From Peribacillus sp. ACCC06369 (lineage in GTDB: Bacteria > Bacillota > Bacilli > Bacillales > DSM-1321), in assembly GCF_030348945.1 (NCBI RefSeq), contig NZ_JAUCEN010000002.1, positions 1,364,001 to 1,428,000 on the forward strand: a stretch of DNA of 64,000 nucleotides. The letters run 5' to 3'. The notes under the pieces were generated by a model that was not told the DNA's origin, made no database searches, and worked only from the letters and a program-made list of their open reading frames with translations. Shown here piece after piece: positions 53,134 through 62,558 of this stretch. Each line of letters begins with the position of its first letter. The stretch's first letter is position 1. The translations under genes and the position numbers were made by a program.

Positions 53134-54029
53134 TTGAAATAAAACAGGTGAGTAAGTTATATGAAGGAAAAGAAGCAATCAAGGACGTCACCTTGGTCAT
53201 ACAAAAAGGCTCCATATTCGGGTTGTTAGGTTCCAATGGGGCGGGGAAAACGACTCTATTAAAAATGCTTTCAGGCAATCTGATACAGGATGCCGGTGAA
53301 GTTCTTATTGATCGATCATATGTGTTTGAAAACCGTGATGTGAAAAATCGTTGTTTCTTCCTCCCTGATACACCTTATTTCCTGGCTAACTATACGATCA
53401 TGCAAATGGCAGGTTTTTATAGCCATATTTATAGTGATTGGAATCAAGAACGTTTCAACCAATTACAGGAGGTATTCCCGATACCCTTCCAATATAAAAT
53501 ACATAAACTATCAAAGGGTATGCAGAGGCAGGTTGCTTTTTGGCTCGCACTCTCGACGATGCCGGAAGTTCTCATCCTCGATGAACCTTTTGATGGGTTA
53601 GATCCGGTCATGCGTAAGAATGTGAAACAGTTATTGATTCAGGATGTCTCAGAAAGGGATATGACGATTTTAATATCCTCCCATAATCTGCGGGAAATTG
53701 AAGATTTAGCCGATCATGTAGGGATCCTACATAATGGGGAGCTTGTTATCCATAAGGATTTGGACGACTTAAAAGCGGATGTACACAAAGTGCAAATTGC
53801 CTTTAAACATAAAATTCCCCACGGTTTATACCACGGAATTCAAATTCTTAACAAGGAACGACGCGGCAGCGTGATCGTTTGCATTGTTAAAGGTAAAGAA
53901 TCCAAGATTAAATCGCACTTTAATCAATTTCAGCCAGAAATATTCGATATTCTCCCCCTTACCCTAGAGGAGATATTCATTTATGAAATGGGGGATATAG
54001 GTTATGTCATCCAGAATAACCTGGTTTAA
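53130..54029 (+). CDS. ABC transporter ATP-binding protein (YtrB-like)
   Basis: 299 residues. Walker A GSNGAGKTT near 38, signature LSKGMQRQVAFWLAL near 130 (LSKGM instead of LSGGQ, as in YtrB relatives), Walker B VLILDEPFDGLDP near 150, switch His ISSHNLREIEDLADH near 190. Works with the permease that follows; start overlaps gntR by 4 bases and the end overlaps the permease by 26. Confidence 0.88.
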   Translation: MIEIKQVSKLYEGKEAIKDVTLVIQKGSIFGLLGSNGAGKTTLLKMLSGNLIQDAGEVLIDRSYVFENRDVKNRCFFLPDTPYFLANYTIMQMAGFYSHIYSDWNQERFNQLQEVFPIPFQYKIHKLSKGMQRQVAFWLALSTMPEVLILDEPFDGLDPVMRKNVKQLLIQDVSERDMTILISSHNLREIEDLADHVGILHNGELVIHKDLDDLKADVHKVQIAFKHKIPHGLYHGIQILNKERRGSVIVCIVKGKESKIKSHFNQFQPEIFDILPLTLEEIFIYEMGDIGYVIQNNLV

Positions 54030-55965
54030 TAAAGAACTGATTGTCTATATTTTCAGAAGCACTGGCTGGATTGGTTTCCTATATTTCGTCGGCCTCATAT
54101 TTGCACTGCCTCTGGAAATGTTAACGATTATTTTGAATGAGAATAATAAATATGTGGAATTCGAAAACCTTTTTTCCAGTCAGCAGATGATTCAATTTGT
54201 TTTGGTCATCGTCATTCCAGTATTACTTGCCATCTTCCTGTTTCGGTTTTTACAGATGAAACAAGCTTCAGATTTTATTCATAGTTTACCGATTACTAGA
54301 CGCAACATCTATTTTCATATGATAGGGACGGGGATAGGCTTCATTGGTTTGCCTATTTTATTTACAGGTTCAATAATGATATTATTCCACTCGGCAATAG
54401 ATATAGAAAGGCTTTATACGATCTCGGATATTTGGTCCTGGATGGGGATTACTTTTATTTTGGAAGTTTTGATCTTTTCTGTTGCCGTTTTAATTGGAAT
54501 GGTGACAGGATTATCAGCCTTGCAAGGTCTGCTCACCTATATTATTCTTGTTTTGCCGGTGGGGTTGTTTATATTGTTTGCAGCCAATCTGAAGTTTTTG
54601 GTAGCTGGATTTTCTTCAGATTATTATCTAAGTGCCAATATGAATGGCATTTCACCCTTATTAGCTGCAACGGAGATGGAGAAAATCACCCTTTTCTCGG
54701 TTGATACATTAATCTACAGTATTTTGACCGTTCTTTTTCTGTTTTGTTCTCTTTTTCTCTATGAGAGGAGAAAGCTGGAACATGTATCGCAGGCATTCGT
54801 TTTTCCGAAGATTAAGCCATTATTTAAATTCGGCCTGACAATATGCATGATGTTGTTTACAGGGCTTTATTTTAGCGAAACGACAGGAAAACCTGGGTGG
54901 ATTTTCTTCGGTTATATCGTCGGTTCTTTGCTTGGATTTTATTTAGGGGAAATCGTCCTGCAAAAGACTTGGCGGATACGGGTCAACCTGAAAGGTTATG
55001 TAGCATTTATGGTGGTTATTATTATACTGGCCCTCATTTTAAAAATAGACCCCATTCAGTATAAGGGCAAGGTACCTGATGAAAAGATGATTAGCCAAAT
55101 ATATATTGGCAATTCACCCATATTTTTTGAGGATGGTACGTCAGATAACGCATCCACTTATCTTAAAGAGAAGGAAAATATAGACGCAATCAGGTTATTG
55201 CATCAGCAAATTATCGAAAAGGGAAAAAATGTTTCCGTTGGTGAATTGAATGACGGACAATCCGTATTTCTGATATATGAACTCAAGAATGGAAAACGGT
55301 TAGCAAGAGAGTATTATTTGCAAAACTACGACTCTTACCTGCCGCTATTGGCGAAAATTCATGAGTCGAGTGAATATAAAAAAACGGTTAATGAGTTATT
55401 GAATGTTTCCGCCAAAGACGTTTCTAAAATCAGGATAACGGCGAGCGGACAAGTGGACAAATCCGTAACGATCACGGATGGTCACCAGCTGGAAGCAGCC
55501 GTGCGGGCACTGTCTGAGGACCTGAATAATCAGTCGTTCGCCCAAATGATAACTTCTTTTGGTGATTATGCCTCCATTGACATTCATTTGAATAATAACA
55601 AAATCATTTATATGAAATGGGACTCTTCTTATACTCAGTTTTCAAAATGGATGGAAAATACCGGGCAAGCAGAAGAAGCGCGGTTAATGGCTGATGATAT
55701 CTCATATATTTTGGTTGCGAAGACCAATCCGGAAATTTATAATTCGAATTCAGAGAGTGAACTTGCACAACAGATTGAACAGCAGCAAAACCGCTTGAAA
55801 ATTAACACGGTTTCGGAAATCGAAACGGCTATTGATAATGCCCAAATCGGTTGGGGTGGAGAGTATTCAGCTGCCTTTTATTATAAAGATAGCAGGGATG
55901 TGGACATCAAGAGTTTTTCTGGCGAACATATACCCGGCTTCATTTTGGATCATTTTAATGAATGA
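54004..55965 (+). CDS. ABC transporter permease with large extracytoplasmic C-terminal region
   Basis: 653 residues. About eight membrane segments lie in residues 15-350: two at 20-40 and 62-82, four between 105 and 210, one or more at 225-245, and three at 275-345. Residues 350-653 are a soluble, mixed region (FEDGTSDNASTYLKEKENI) probably outside the cell. FLQMKQASDFIHSLPITRRNIYFHM near 85 (in parts) is the ABC-2-type intracellular segment. Its role is likely export or sensing of envelope stress, by analogy with YtrBCEF; the substrate is unknown. Last gene of the operon. Confidence 0.83.
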   Translation: MSSRITWFNKELIVYIFRSTGWIGFLYFVGLIFALPLEMLTIILNENNKYVEFENLFSSQQMIQFVLVIVIPVLLAIFLFRFLQMKQASDFIHSLPITRRNIYFHMIGTGIGFIGLPILFTGSIMILFHSAIDIERLYTISDIWSWMGITFILEVLIFSVAVLIGMVTGLSALQGLLTYIILVLPVGLFILFAANLKFLVAGFSSDYYLSANMNGISPLLAATEMEKITLFSVDTLIYSILTVLFLFCSLFLYERRKLEHVSQAFVFPKIKPLFKFGLTICMMLFTGLYFSETTGKPGWIFFGYIVGSLLGFYLGEIVLQKTWRIRVNLKGYVAFMVVIIILALILKIDPIQYKGKVPDEKMISQIYIGNSPIFFEDGTSDNASTYLKEKENIDAIRLLHQQIIEKGKNVSVGELNDGQSVFLIYELKNGKRLAREYYLQNYDSYLPLLAKIHESSEYKKTVNELLNVSAKDVSKIRITASGQVDKSVTITDGHQLEAAVRALSEDLNNQSFAQMITSFGDYASIDIHLNNNKIIYMKWDSSYTQFSKWMENTGQAEEARLMADDISYILVAKTNPEIYNSNSESELAQQIEQQQNRLKINTVSEIETAIDNAQIGWGGEYSAAFYYKDSRDVDIKSFSGEHIPGFILDHFNE

Positions 55966-55997
55966 GAAGCCAGGTAAACTTATATGAATGAAATATA

Positions 55998-56033
55998 AAG
56001 GACGCCCCCCAATATGGGGAGCATCCTTTTTCA
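55998..56033. terminator. Terminator between ABC permease and cold-shock gene
   Basis: AAAGGACGCCCCCC-AATAT-GGGGAGCATCCTTTT with bulges; the convergent genes share it. Confidence 0.75.
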
Positions 56034-56065
56034 ATGCATATGACTTATGTTTATGTTTCTATACT

Positions 56066-56269
56066 TTAGAGTTTTACGACGTTTTTAGCTTGAGGTCCGC
56101 GGTTTCCTTCTTCAATCTCAAATTCAACCTCTTGACCTTCATCAAGGCTTTTGAACCCCTCTCCTTGAATGGCGGAAAAATGTACGAATACATCCTCTTC
56201 GTTTGGTACCTCGATGAATCCAAATCCTTTGTCGCTATTGAACCATTTTACTTTACCTGTTACTGTCAT
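56066..56269 (-). CDS. Cold-shock protein, second paralogue (CspD-like)
   Basis: 67 residues, OB fold. RNP1 KGFGFIE at 14-20 and RNP2 VFVHFSAI at 28-35 are intact. More acidic than the 11153 paralogue ([12 protein letters not shown]). AGGAGG ribosome site 8 bases before the ATG. An inverted repeat of 15 bp lies 70-140 bases upstream in its probable leader. Confidence 0.95.
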   Translation of the reverse strand: MTVTGKVKWFNSDKGFGFIEVPNEEDVFVHFSAIQGEGFKSLDEGQEVEFEIEEGNRGPQAKNVVKL

Positions 56270-56337
56270 TCGATGAATCCTCCTAAAAATTTTAAAAATA
56301 TTAATGGTGATGAATTCCCTTGGATGGAAAAATCAAT

Positions 56338-56409
56338 TTCACACATTATCAAACACCATCATTCATTCAAGTTTAAATAATCATATGAAGATGCTTGATA
56401 ATGTGTGAA
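56338..56409. repeat. 15-bp perfect inverted repeat upstream of the cold-shock gene
   Basis: TTCACACATTATCAA (56338-56352) and TTGATAATGTGTGAA (56395-56409), 42 bases apart, in the likely leader or promoter of the minus-strand cold-shock gene. Inner bases also pair in part (CATC/GATG). Confidence 0.85.
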
Positions 56410-56688
56410 TGCCTATAGGATATATTCACCCTTTTCTAAATCTATCCTCTGAGGCAATTCCCAGTTTTTTAGTATATACCCACCTTTATAAAGGATAAAA
56501 CAAATGGAAGTGATTTATACATTTTCATTTGGGAAAAATAATATTAGGGATGTTTTATGAGGGGAAGTATAACGGTAATGCTGGAAAGGATTTTCCTGGA
56601 TTGAAATTTGACGGGGGTTTCCAAGTCCAAGAGGTTAAAAGTCTTGATTTCCCTTATGTTTCAAATTACAAAAACAATTGGCATTAAA

Positions 56689-56713
56689 GTTTTTCACGAA
56701 AATAATCGGGTAT
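56689..56713 (+). promoter_or_regulatory. SigB-type promoter
   Basis: GTTTTT (56689-56694), 13-base spacer, GGGTAT (56708-56713), a close fit to the SigB consensus GTTTAA-N12-15-GGGTAT. It is 28 bases before the 34-aa gene. Confidence 0.7.
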
Positions 56714-56740
56714 AGGATAAGAAAGAAAGGACTGATGTAA

Positions 56741-56845
56741 ATGAAGAAATTATTAAAAAGGGCCCTTATTTTTGCTGCTCCCATCATATTCAAGGAAGTA
56801 AAGAAACGCTGGAAAAGCAAAAAAGCGATGAAAACAGCAAGATAA
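56741..56845 (+). CDS. 34-aa basic peptide under a SigB-type promoter
   Basis: MKKLLKRALIFAAPIIFKEV start with a short hydrophobic stretch at 8-18, then a strongly basic tail (KKRWKSKKAMKTAR), net charge above +12. Ribosome site AAAGGACTGATGTAA. Amphipathic or membrane-surface peptide; no family recognised. Terminator at 56893. General-stress expression is inferred from the promoter. Confidence 0.6.
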   Translation: MKKLLKRALIFAAPIIFKEVKKRWKSKKAMKTAR

Positions 56846-56892
56846 GTTTGGTAAACAATGAAAAAAATGAACGATGACCATATGAATTAGGA

Positions 56893-56922
56893 TAAGGGGC
56901 GCTGATTAAGCGTCTTTTGTTT
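56893..56922 (+). terminator. Terminator after the 34-aa gene
   Basis: GGCGCT-GATTA-AGCGTC with flanking A/T pairs, then TTTTGTTTT. Confidence 0.65.
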
Positions 56923-57180
56923 TGCTATCTGTATAAATCCTCTTATGGTGATTCATTCACCTCTACATCTTTCCTTCATATCGTGTTAAAATAGTAAGGT
57001 TGATTGAAATGAATGCCGAGTAGCCAAGGCTTAAGCCTTATGATATATTCCTTCTTACATATATTGTGTATGATCAGGATCTTGCATACAAAGAAAGGTT
57101 GCCATTCCAATGTAAAAAAAATACAATAAATCTCCTATAAATTTTTTTATTGATGACTCCAATAATGAAAGGAAAATTTT

Positions 57181-58755
57181 ATGACTACATTAAAAGACGA
57201 GGTTCAATCCCGACGGACCTTCGCAATCATCTCTCACCCGGATGCCGGGAAAACGACTTTGACAGAAAAATTATTGCTGTTTGGTGGCGCGATCCGTGAT
57301 GCCGGAACAGTTAAAGCTAGAAAAACAGGGAAGTATGCAACCAGTGACTGGATGGAGATTGAAAAGCAACGGGGAATTTCCGTTACATCTTCGGTCATGC
57401 AATTTGATTATGATGATTTCCGTGTTAATATTCTCGATACACCAGGTCACCAAGACTTCAGTGAAGACACATATCGTACACTGATGGCTGTTGATAGCGC
57501 CGTGATGATCATCGATTCGGCAAAAGGGATCGAGGACCAGACGGTTAAATTATTCAAAGTATGCCGGATGAGGGGTATCCCGATTTTCACTTTTATCAAT
57601 AAAATGGACCGACAAGGTAAAATGCCGCTCGAATTGCTTGCCGAACTTGAAGAGGTATTAGGTATTGAAACATACCCGATGAACTGGCCGATTGGAATGG
57701 GAAAAGACTTCGTGGGCATTTACGATAGGTTCAATAATCGAATTGAACAGTTTAAAACTGAAGGGGATGAGCGTTTCCTTCCGTTGAATGACGAAGGTGA
57801 ACTCGAAGTGGATCATAAACTTAAGGATTCCCAGTTATATGAGCAAACTTTGGAAGAAATAATGCTTTTGACGGAAGCGGGTAACCAATTCTCCGAAGAA
57901 AACATTGCGAATGGAAAACTTAGTCCCGTATTTTTTGGAAGTGCTTTAACGACATTTGGTGTTCAGACGTTTTTGGATGCTTATCTGAAGTTTGCACCAG
58001 CTCCACAAGCACGGATGACAACATCAGGTGAAATGAGTCCTGTCAGTAATGATTTTTCTGGATTCATTTTCAAGATCCAGGCGAATATGAACCCAAAACA
58101 CCGTGATCGGATCGCTTTCCTTCGCATCTGCTCCGGTAAATTCGAGCGTGGAATGAGCGTCAACTTGAGCAGGACAGGAAAACCAATCAACCTTTCTTCT
58201 TCTACTCAATTCATGGCTGATGATCGCAACACCGTAAACGAAGCCGTAAGCGGAGATATCATCGGTTTATATGATACCGGGAACTACCAAATTGGCGATA
58301 CGATTACAACAAGCAAAGACATGTTTCAGTTTGAAAGGCTGCCTCAGTTTACACCGGAATTATTCATGAGGGTAACAGCTAAAAACGTCATGAAACAGAA
58401 ACATTTCCATAAAGGAATAAACCAACTCGTACAAGAAGGAGCAATTCAGCTCTTCAAAACGGTTCGGATGGAAGAATATCTGCTTGGTGCGGTTGGGCAA
58501 CTTCAATTTGAAGTATTCGAGCATCGAATGAGGAATGAATACAATGTTGAAGTCGTGATGGAGCGCATGGGCAGTAAGATCACACGCTGGGCTGAAGATG
58601 AAAAGCTTGATGAAAATCTTCATAGCTCAAGAAGCATTCTTGTTAAAGACCGGTTTGATAAATATGCATTCTTATTTGAAAATGAGTTTGCACTACGTTG
58701 GTTCCAAGATAAAAATCCTGACGTGGAATTATATAATCCAATGGATTTGAAATAA
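57181..58755 (+). CDS. prfC: Peptide chain release factor 3 (RF3)
   Basis: 524 residues, full length. GTPase that recycles RF1 and RF2 after termination. G1 [15 protein letters not shown] near 18, switch [17 protein letters not shown] near 58, G3 [16 protein letters not shown] near 87, G4 NKMDRQGK near 140; [23 protein letters not shown] near 295 (in parts) opens domain II. The RF3 signature separates it from EF-G and TetM. AAAGGAAAATTTT site. Single gene with terminator. Confidence 0.95.
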   Translation: MTTLKDEVQSRRTFAIISHPDAGKTTLTEKLLLFGGAIRDAGTVKARKTGKYATSDWMEIEKQRGISVTSSVMQFDYDDFRVNILDTPGHQDFSEDTYRTLMAVDSAVMIIDSAKGIEDQTVKLFKVCRMRGIPIFTFINKMDRQGKMPLELLAELEEVLGIETYPMNWPIGMGKDFVGIYDRFNNRIEQFKTEGDERFLPLNDEGELEVDHKLKDSQLYEQTLEEIMLLTEAGNQFSEENIANGKLSPVFFGSALTTFGVQTFLDAYLKFAPAPQARMTTSGEMSPVSNDFSGFIFKIQANMNPKHRDRIAFLRICSGKFERGMSVNLSRTGKPINLSSSTQFMADDRNTVNEAVSGDIIGLYDTGNYQIGDTITTSKDMFQFERLPQFTPELFMRVTAKNVMKQKHFHKGINQLVQEGAIQLFKTVRMEEYLLGAVGQLQFEVFEHRMRNEYNVEVVMERMGSKITRWAEDEKLDENLHSSRSILVKDRFDKYAFLFENEFALRWFQDKNPDVELYNPMDLK

Positions 58756-58760
58756 TGGAG

Positions 58761-58789
58761 AAGCCCGTGTTATATACACGGGCTTTTTT
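58761..58789 (+). terminator. Terminator after prfC
   Basis: AAGCCCGTGT-TATA-TACACGGGCTTTTTT. Confidence 0.9.
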
Positions 58790-58792
58790 CAT

Positions 58793-58993
58793 TATCTGGA
58801 GCATGAAAAGACCTTTCAAAACTATGTGGAATATTCTTCTAATGGGAAAAAGCATCAAGTTTGGATTGAAGATAAAAAATCAATCGGGCTTCTACTAAAC
58901 CTGTTAAAACAAAATCAATTAGGCGGAGTATCAGCTTGGTACAATGGATCAGAAACCCCTGACATTTGGGATGTATATCATTTTAATCAATAG
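58793..58993 (+). pseudogene. C-terminal relic of a glycoside hydrolase 18-type protein
   Basis: 64 codons to TAG 58993, read from inside the prfC terminator with no start. KKHQVWIEDKKSIGLLLNLLK and GGVSAWYNGSETPDIWDV match the last strand-helix of GH18 domains (the GGVSxWxxGxExPxxWD pattern) of YdhD/YvbX-type spore proteins. The rest of the gene is missing, so this is a remnant. Confidence 0.6.
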
Positions 58994-59027
58994 TTTAACT
59001 GAAAAACTTCGGATAGTGGAGGTTGTT

Positions 59028-59079
59028 CAGCTTGTAGAATAAGGTCCCTTTTAGGGTCTAAATCTGCAAGCTTTTTTTT
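59028..59079 (+). terminator. Hairpin with T-run
   Basis: AGCTTG(T)AGA pairs with TCTGCAAGCT, with inner GGTCCC/GGGTC pairing, then eight T. It follows the GH18 relic and may be its terminator. Confidence 0.6.
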
Positions 59080-59479
59080 GTAATCAAAAATAACAGATTC
59101 CAGATAAAAGTAATATAAACAATAAAGTCTGATGTTATAAATACATATGTAGGATTTGCATGTATTTTCGATTTATAGGTTTCAATTGCCCCGTCTACAT
59201 CCGCACTGATGTCTACGATTACTGAACCTTATTTCATAATCATTAACATATCTCTAGTAATTAAATAATCTTATCTATGTTAAGGCCATTTTACACTATT
59301 GATGACTAAGTCTAAGCCTTGAGTACTTTCTTAATACTTTGTTGATTTGAAATCTGTTGAAAATGCGGGTATTTTAATCATTACCCCCTGTTTTAAACAT
59401 GTGGATTTTAGATAAACGGAAACAGGGAGATATAAGATGTTAGACAGCTGTATTTTTGAAAATTAAATAGTAACTAATT

Positions 59480-59770
59480 GGAAAGGTTAAATAAGAAAAT
59501 CGTAGTAACTTTGAGCATTGTAAGAATTGCTGGGATATTCCGCTAAACTTCTTATGAACTGAATAATACTTATAGAAAACTTGCGGCTTTAACCGTGGTG
59601 CAGGAGGAGTATAGCAAAATAACTTATATTGAACTACCGAGGTATGTAGGGGTTAATATATGAAAGGAGATTAATGACGGTGCTAGTAAGATTTTGAATA
59701 TTTATATCCAAGCCTACGAAGGTATAGCCTGTTTTAATATTTGGAAAATATTATAGATGAATCAGTATTT
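59480..59770 (+). pseudogene. Possible decayed NADPH-dependent FMN reductase gene
   Basis: Fragments in neighbouring frames give KIVVTLSIVRIAGIFR, TSYELNNTYRKLAALTVVQEEYSKITYIE (in parts) and EINDGASKILNIYIQAYEGI, in the order expected for the flavodoxin-like FMN-reductase fold (GSxRxxSYN, then IEILD, then the helix before the flavin loop). Several stops interrupt it. Identification is tentative. Confidence 0.35.
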
Positions 59771-59956
59771 TTAAGGATACCATTGGCAAATGGTTAGGTT
59801 ATATATATCTCAACACAATGATTTAAATCACTTGGCTGGCTTTTTGGAACTTGATAAAGTACCGAAGAATTGTGTGATGTAAGCAAAATGAACATACTTA
59901 ACATAAAAGTATCTTCCTTAAAGAATAGAGTTTTTAGACCAAAGAGGTGTGTAGAA

Positions 59957-61552
59957 GTGAAAAAAGGGAAATGGAGTCTACAGTTTACTATTATGATACT
60001 GGTGTGTGGGGTAGTAGCCCTTTCATTATTCATTACAGATATTCTTATTAGCCAAACAGTTGCGGATACTATAGAAAAGAGCCAGACTGAAAAAGCAGTA
60101 AATGTAGCACGTATGGCAGCACAAACGCCGCTTGTAATTGAAGCGTTAAGTGGAAATGAGAACAATCAGGAAGTTCAGCAATTTACCAATAGGATAAAAA
60201 AATCGACAGATGTAGAATTTGTAGTAATAATCGATAATAATGGAATCCGGAAAACTCACCCCAATCCAAGTAAAATAGGAAAAAAATTTGTTGGAGGGGA
60301 TGAGAAAGATGTATTAAGAGGTAGAGAGCACATTTCTATTTCCAAAGGAACTTTAGGCAGATCTTTGCGTTCTTTCACCCCTGTTTATGATTCAGAGGAT
60401 AATCAAATTGGAGCCGTGGTGGTCGGTATTTCTCTTCAAAAAGTTAATGATGCTGTTTTAAAAAGCCGTTTTAATATTTATGTAGGAACAGTTTTTGGAA
60501 TATTAACCGGAATTGCCGGTGCAATACTGTTGGCAAGGTATATAAAGAAAATATTATTTGGGCTGGAACCTTTTGTTATTGCGAAGGTTTTAAAAGAGCG
60601 AAATGCCATTTTACAATCAGTTCGGGAGGGAATCATAGCGGTAGATCAGAGTTCAACCATTACTCTCGTAAACAAAGCAGCTTTAAAGATATTTAAAAAC
60701 GCGGGTATTAATGAAAATCCAACGGGTAAAAAGGTAACTAGTTATATGCCTGACTCAAACCTGGATAGAATCCTAGAGACCGGAAAAGTCGAATTAGATA
60801 AAGAGCAGGATTTAAAAGATAGTGTCTTACTAGTGAATAGGGTACCAGTATTTGTGAAGGATGAAATCGTAGGGGCCGTGGCTACATTTCGTGATAAAAC
60901 AGAAATACATCTGCTGGCGGAACAGCTGACTGGAGTCCGCTTATATGCTGAATCGTTAAGGGCCCAGTCGCACGAATTCATGAACAAACTTCATGTAATA
61001 CTTGGTATGGTGCATATGCATTATTATGATCAGCTTGCAGCATATATTAGTGATCTTGTTGACCACAGAGAAAACGAGATTGGCTTTATTACCAAAACCG
61101 TTAAAGATCCAGTACTAGCCGGTTTTTTAATTGGAAAACTAAGTTATGCCAGGGAAGCAGGTGCTAAGTTGGCATTATCCTCTGACTTTCAATTGCCAGA
61201 ACCAGAAAATGCAGCGATTACTCATGAGCTAATTACGATAATAGGAAATTTGATTGACAATGCTATAGAAGCAGTAGAAAAAAGGCCCGTTAAACGAATT
61301 GAATTAAAGTTTGATTATGCAGATGATATTTTAACTATTGAAGTTCATGATACTGGAAAGGGAATATCTGATGCCAATCTTAATCATATCCTTCTAAAAG
61401 GATATACAACAAAAGGAGAGGACAGGGGGATTGGTTTATATTTGGTTAAGGCAAGCCTAGATAAGCTAGGCGGAGATCTCAATATTAGTTCAAAAGAAGG
61501 TCAAGAAACAACGTTTGTGGTTTATATACCATACAAAGCAAGGATGATGTAG
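59957..61552 (+). CDS. malK: Malate-type sensor histidine kinase (MalK/YufL, CitA/DcuS family)
   Basis: 531 residues, close to B. subtilis MalK (533). Two membrane segments (about 13-35 and 170-195) bracket an extracellular PAS-like domain; ligand residues include FTPVYDSEDNQIGAVVVGI (split FTPVYDSEDNQ/IGAVVVGI). A cytoplasmic PAS near 220-330 is followed by the SPOB_a-type dimerisation helix with the phosphorylated His in RAQSHEFMNKLHVILGM near 338 and an ATPase domain: NLIDNAIEAVEK near 435, HDTGKGISDANL, GEDRGIGLYLVK. GTG 59957 after GAGGTG is preferred over 59870. Senses C4-dicarboxylates outside the cell. Confidence 0.88.
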   Translation: MKKGKWSLQFTIMILVCGVVALSLFITDILISQTVADTIEKSQTEKAVNVARMAAQTPLVIEALSGNENNQEVQQFTNRIKKSTDVEFVVIIDNNGIRKTHPNPSKIGKKFVGGDEKDVLRGREHISISKGTLGRSLRSFTPVYDSEDNQIGAVVVGISLQKVNDAVLKSRFNIYVGTVFGILTGIAGAILLARYIKKILFGLEPFVIAKVLKERNAILQSVREGIIAVDQSSTITLVNKAALKIFKNAGINENPTGKKVTSYMPDSNLDRILETGKVELDKEQDLKDSVLLVNRVPVFVKDEIVGAVATFRDKTEIHLLAEQLTGVRLYAESLRAQSHEFMNKLHVILGMVHMHYYDQLAAYISDLVDHRENEIGFITKTVKDPVLAGFLIGKLSYAREAGAKLALSSDFQLPEPENAAITHELITIIGNLIDNAIEAVEKRPVKRIELKFDYADDILTIEVHDTGKGISDANLNHILLKGYTTKGEDRGIGLYLVKASLDKLGGDLNISSKEGQETTFVVYIPYKARMM

Positions 61553-61553
61553 G

Positions 61554-62261
61554 ATGATTAAGGTAATGATCGTAGAAGATGACCCGATGGTTGCAGAGTT
61601 CAATAAGCGCTATTTGAATCAAGTCGATGGCTACGAATTAGCTGCTGTCTGTTCCTCAGTGGATCAAGCTCTGAATGTATTGGAAAATCAAAGAATAGGG
61701 TTAGTTCTATTAGACATTTTCATGCCTGGGAAAAATGGACTCGATTTACTCTCACAAATTCGAGAAAGTGAAAAAGAGATAGATGTTATTGTCATTTCTG
61801 CTGCGTCGGACATTGAGAGGATTCAGAAAGCATTAAGACTAGGTGCTGTTGATTATTTAATTAAGCCGTTTGAATTTGAACGTTTTAACGCGGCCTTATC
61901 AGCATATCGGAACAAATCAGATTTTATTCAAGATAAAAATATGCTAAATCAAGAAGAATTGGATTATCGAATTTTGCATCAAGAAGAAATTCACTTACCA
62001 GAGGAACTACCGAAAGGATTAGCTCAAGATACCTTAAAGATTATATGGAATGTAATACTGGTATTAAAAAAAGCTCCCTTTTCAACAGAGGAAGTCGTAA
62101 ATGTGGCGGGTATATCCAGGGTATCAGTAAGGAAATATTTAAAATTCATGAAGGATATCGGTGTCCTTGATGTTAAGGTAATCTATGGAACGGTAGGCCG
62201 ACCAGTATCCCAACACAAGTTTAATGATGACAAGAGCCATATTATTCAACGTTATCTGTAA
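61554..62261 (+). CDS. malR: Response regulator MalR (YufM type)
   Basis: 235 residues. Receiver domain 1-120: VEDDPMVAE near 7 (acidic pair), the phospho-acceptor Asp in VLLDIFMPGKNG near 55, and the Lys in YLIKPFEFER near 102. C-terminal domain ends with a helix-turn-helix (STEEVVNVAGISRVSVRKYLKFM near 180, split here as two halves STEEVVNVAG and ISRVSVRKYLKFM). Two bases separate it from the kinase stop. In B. subtilis MalR activates malic enzyme and malate carrier genes; a malic enzyme gene follows here. Confidence 0.9.
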   Translation: MIKVMIVEDDPMVAEFNKRYLNQVDGYELAAVCSSVDQALNVLENQRIGLVLLDIFMPGKNGLDLLSQIRESEKEIDVIVISAASDIERIQKALRLGAVDYLIKPFEFERFNAALSAYRNKSDFIQDKNMLNQEELDYRILHQEEIHLPEELPKGLAQDTLKIIWNVILVLKKAPFSTEEVVNVAGISRVSVRKYLKFMKDIGVLDVKVIYGTVGRPVSQHKFNDDKSHIIQRYL

Positions 62262-62289
62262 GCAGCCAAATGGCTGCTTACTTTTTTTA
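62258..62289 (+). terminator. Terminator after malR
   Basis: GTAAGCAGCCA-AA-TGGCTGCTTACTTTTTTT, overlapping the stop codon. Confidence 0.9.
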
Positions 62290-62558
62290 ATTACATAATA
62301 CTAAAATTAGTTAAATAAGCTAGTGTCCTCCGTAAATGACTACTAAGATATAGACTGGCGATTGAGTTATTAAAAAAATTTCTCACAAGATTGAACAAAT
62401 AAGCAGTAATGAGGAAATATTTAAGTTTTTATGTGCTGTATATTTATTTTCCTTTTTACAGTTTTCTTTTAGTAATTACACTTCCCCAGGGAAGAATATA
62501 CTCTATTGCCTGGTAATGATCATTTTTAAATATACATCTTTAGGAAGAGGGAACGTCT
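62290..62558 (+). other. Promoter region of the malic enzyme gene
   Basis: About 270 AT-rich bases with no ORF. Expected target of MalR by position, but I do not see an operator I can define with confidence. Confidence 0.4.

Noticed and set aside
55988..56380. 130-aa plus-strand open frame
   Set aside because: Antisense to the intact cold-shock gene and crosses the shared terminator.
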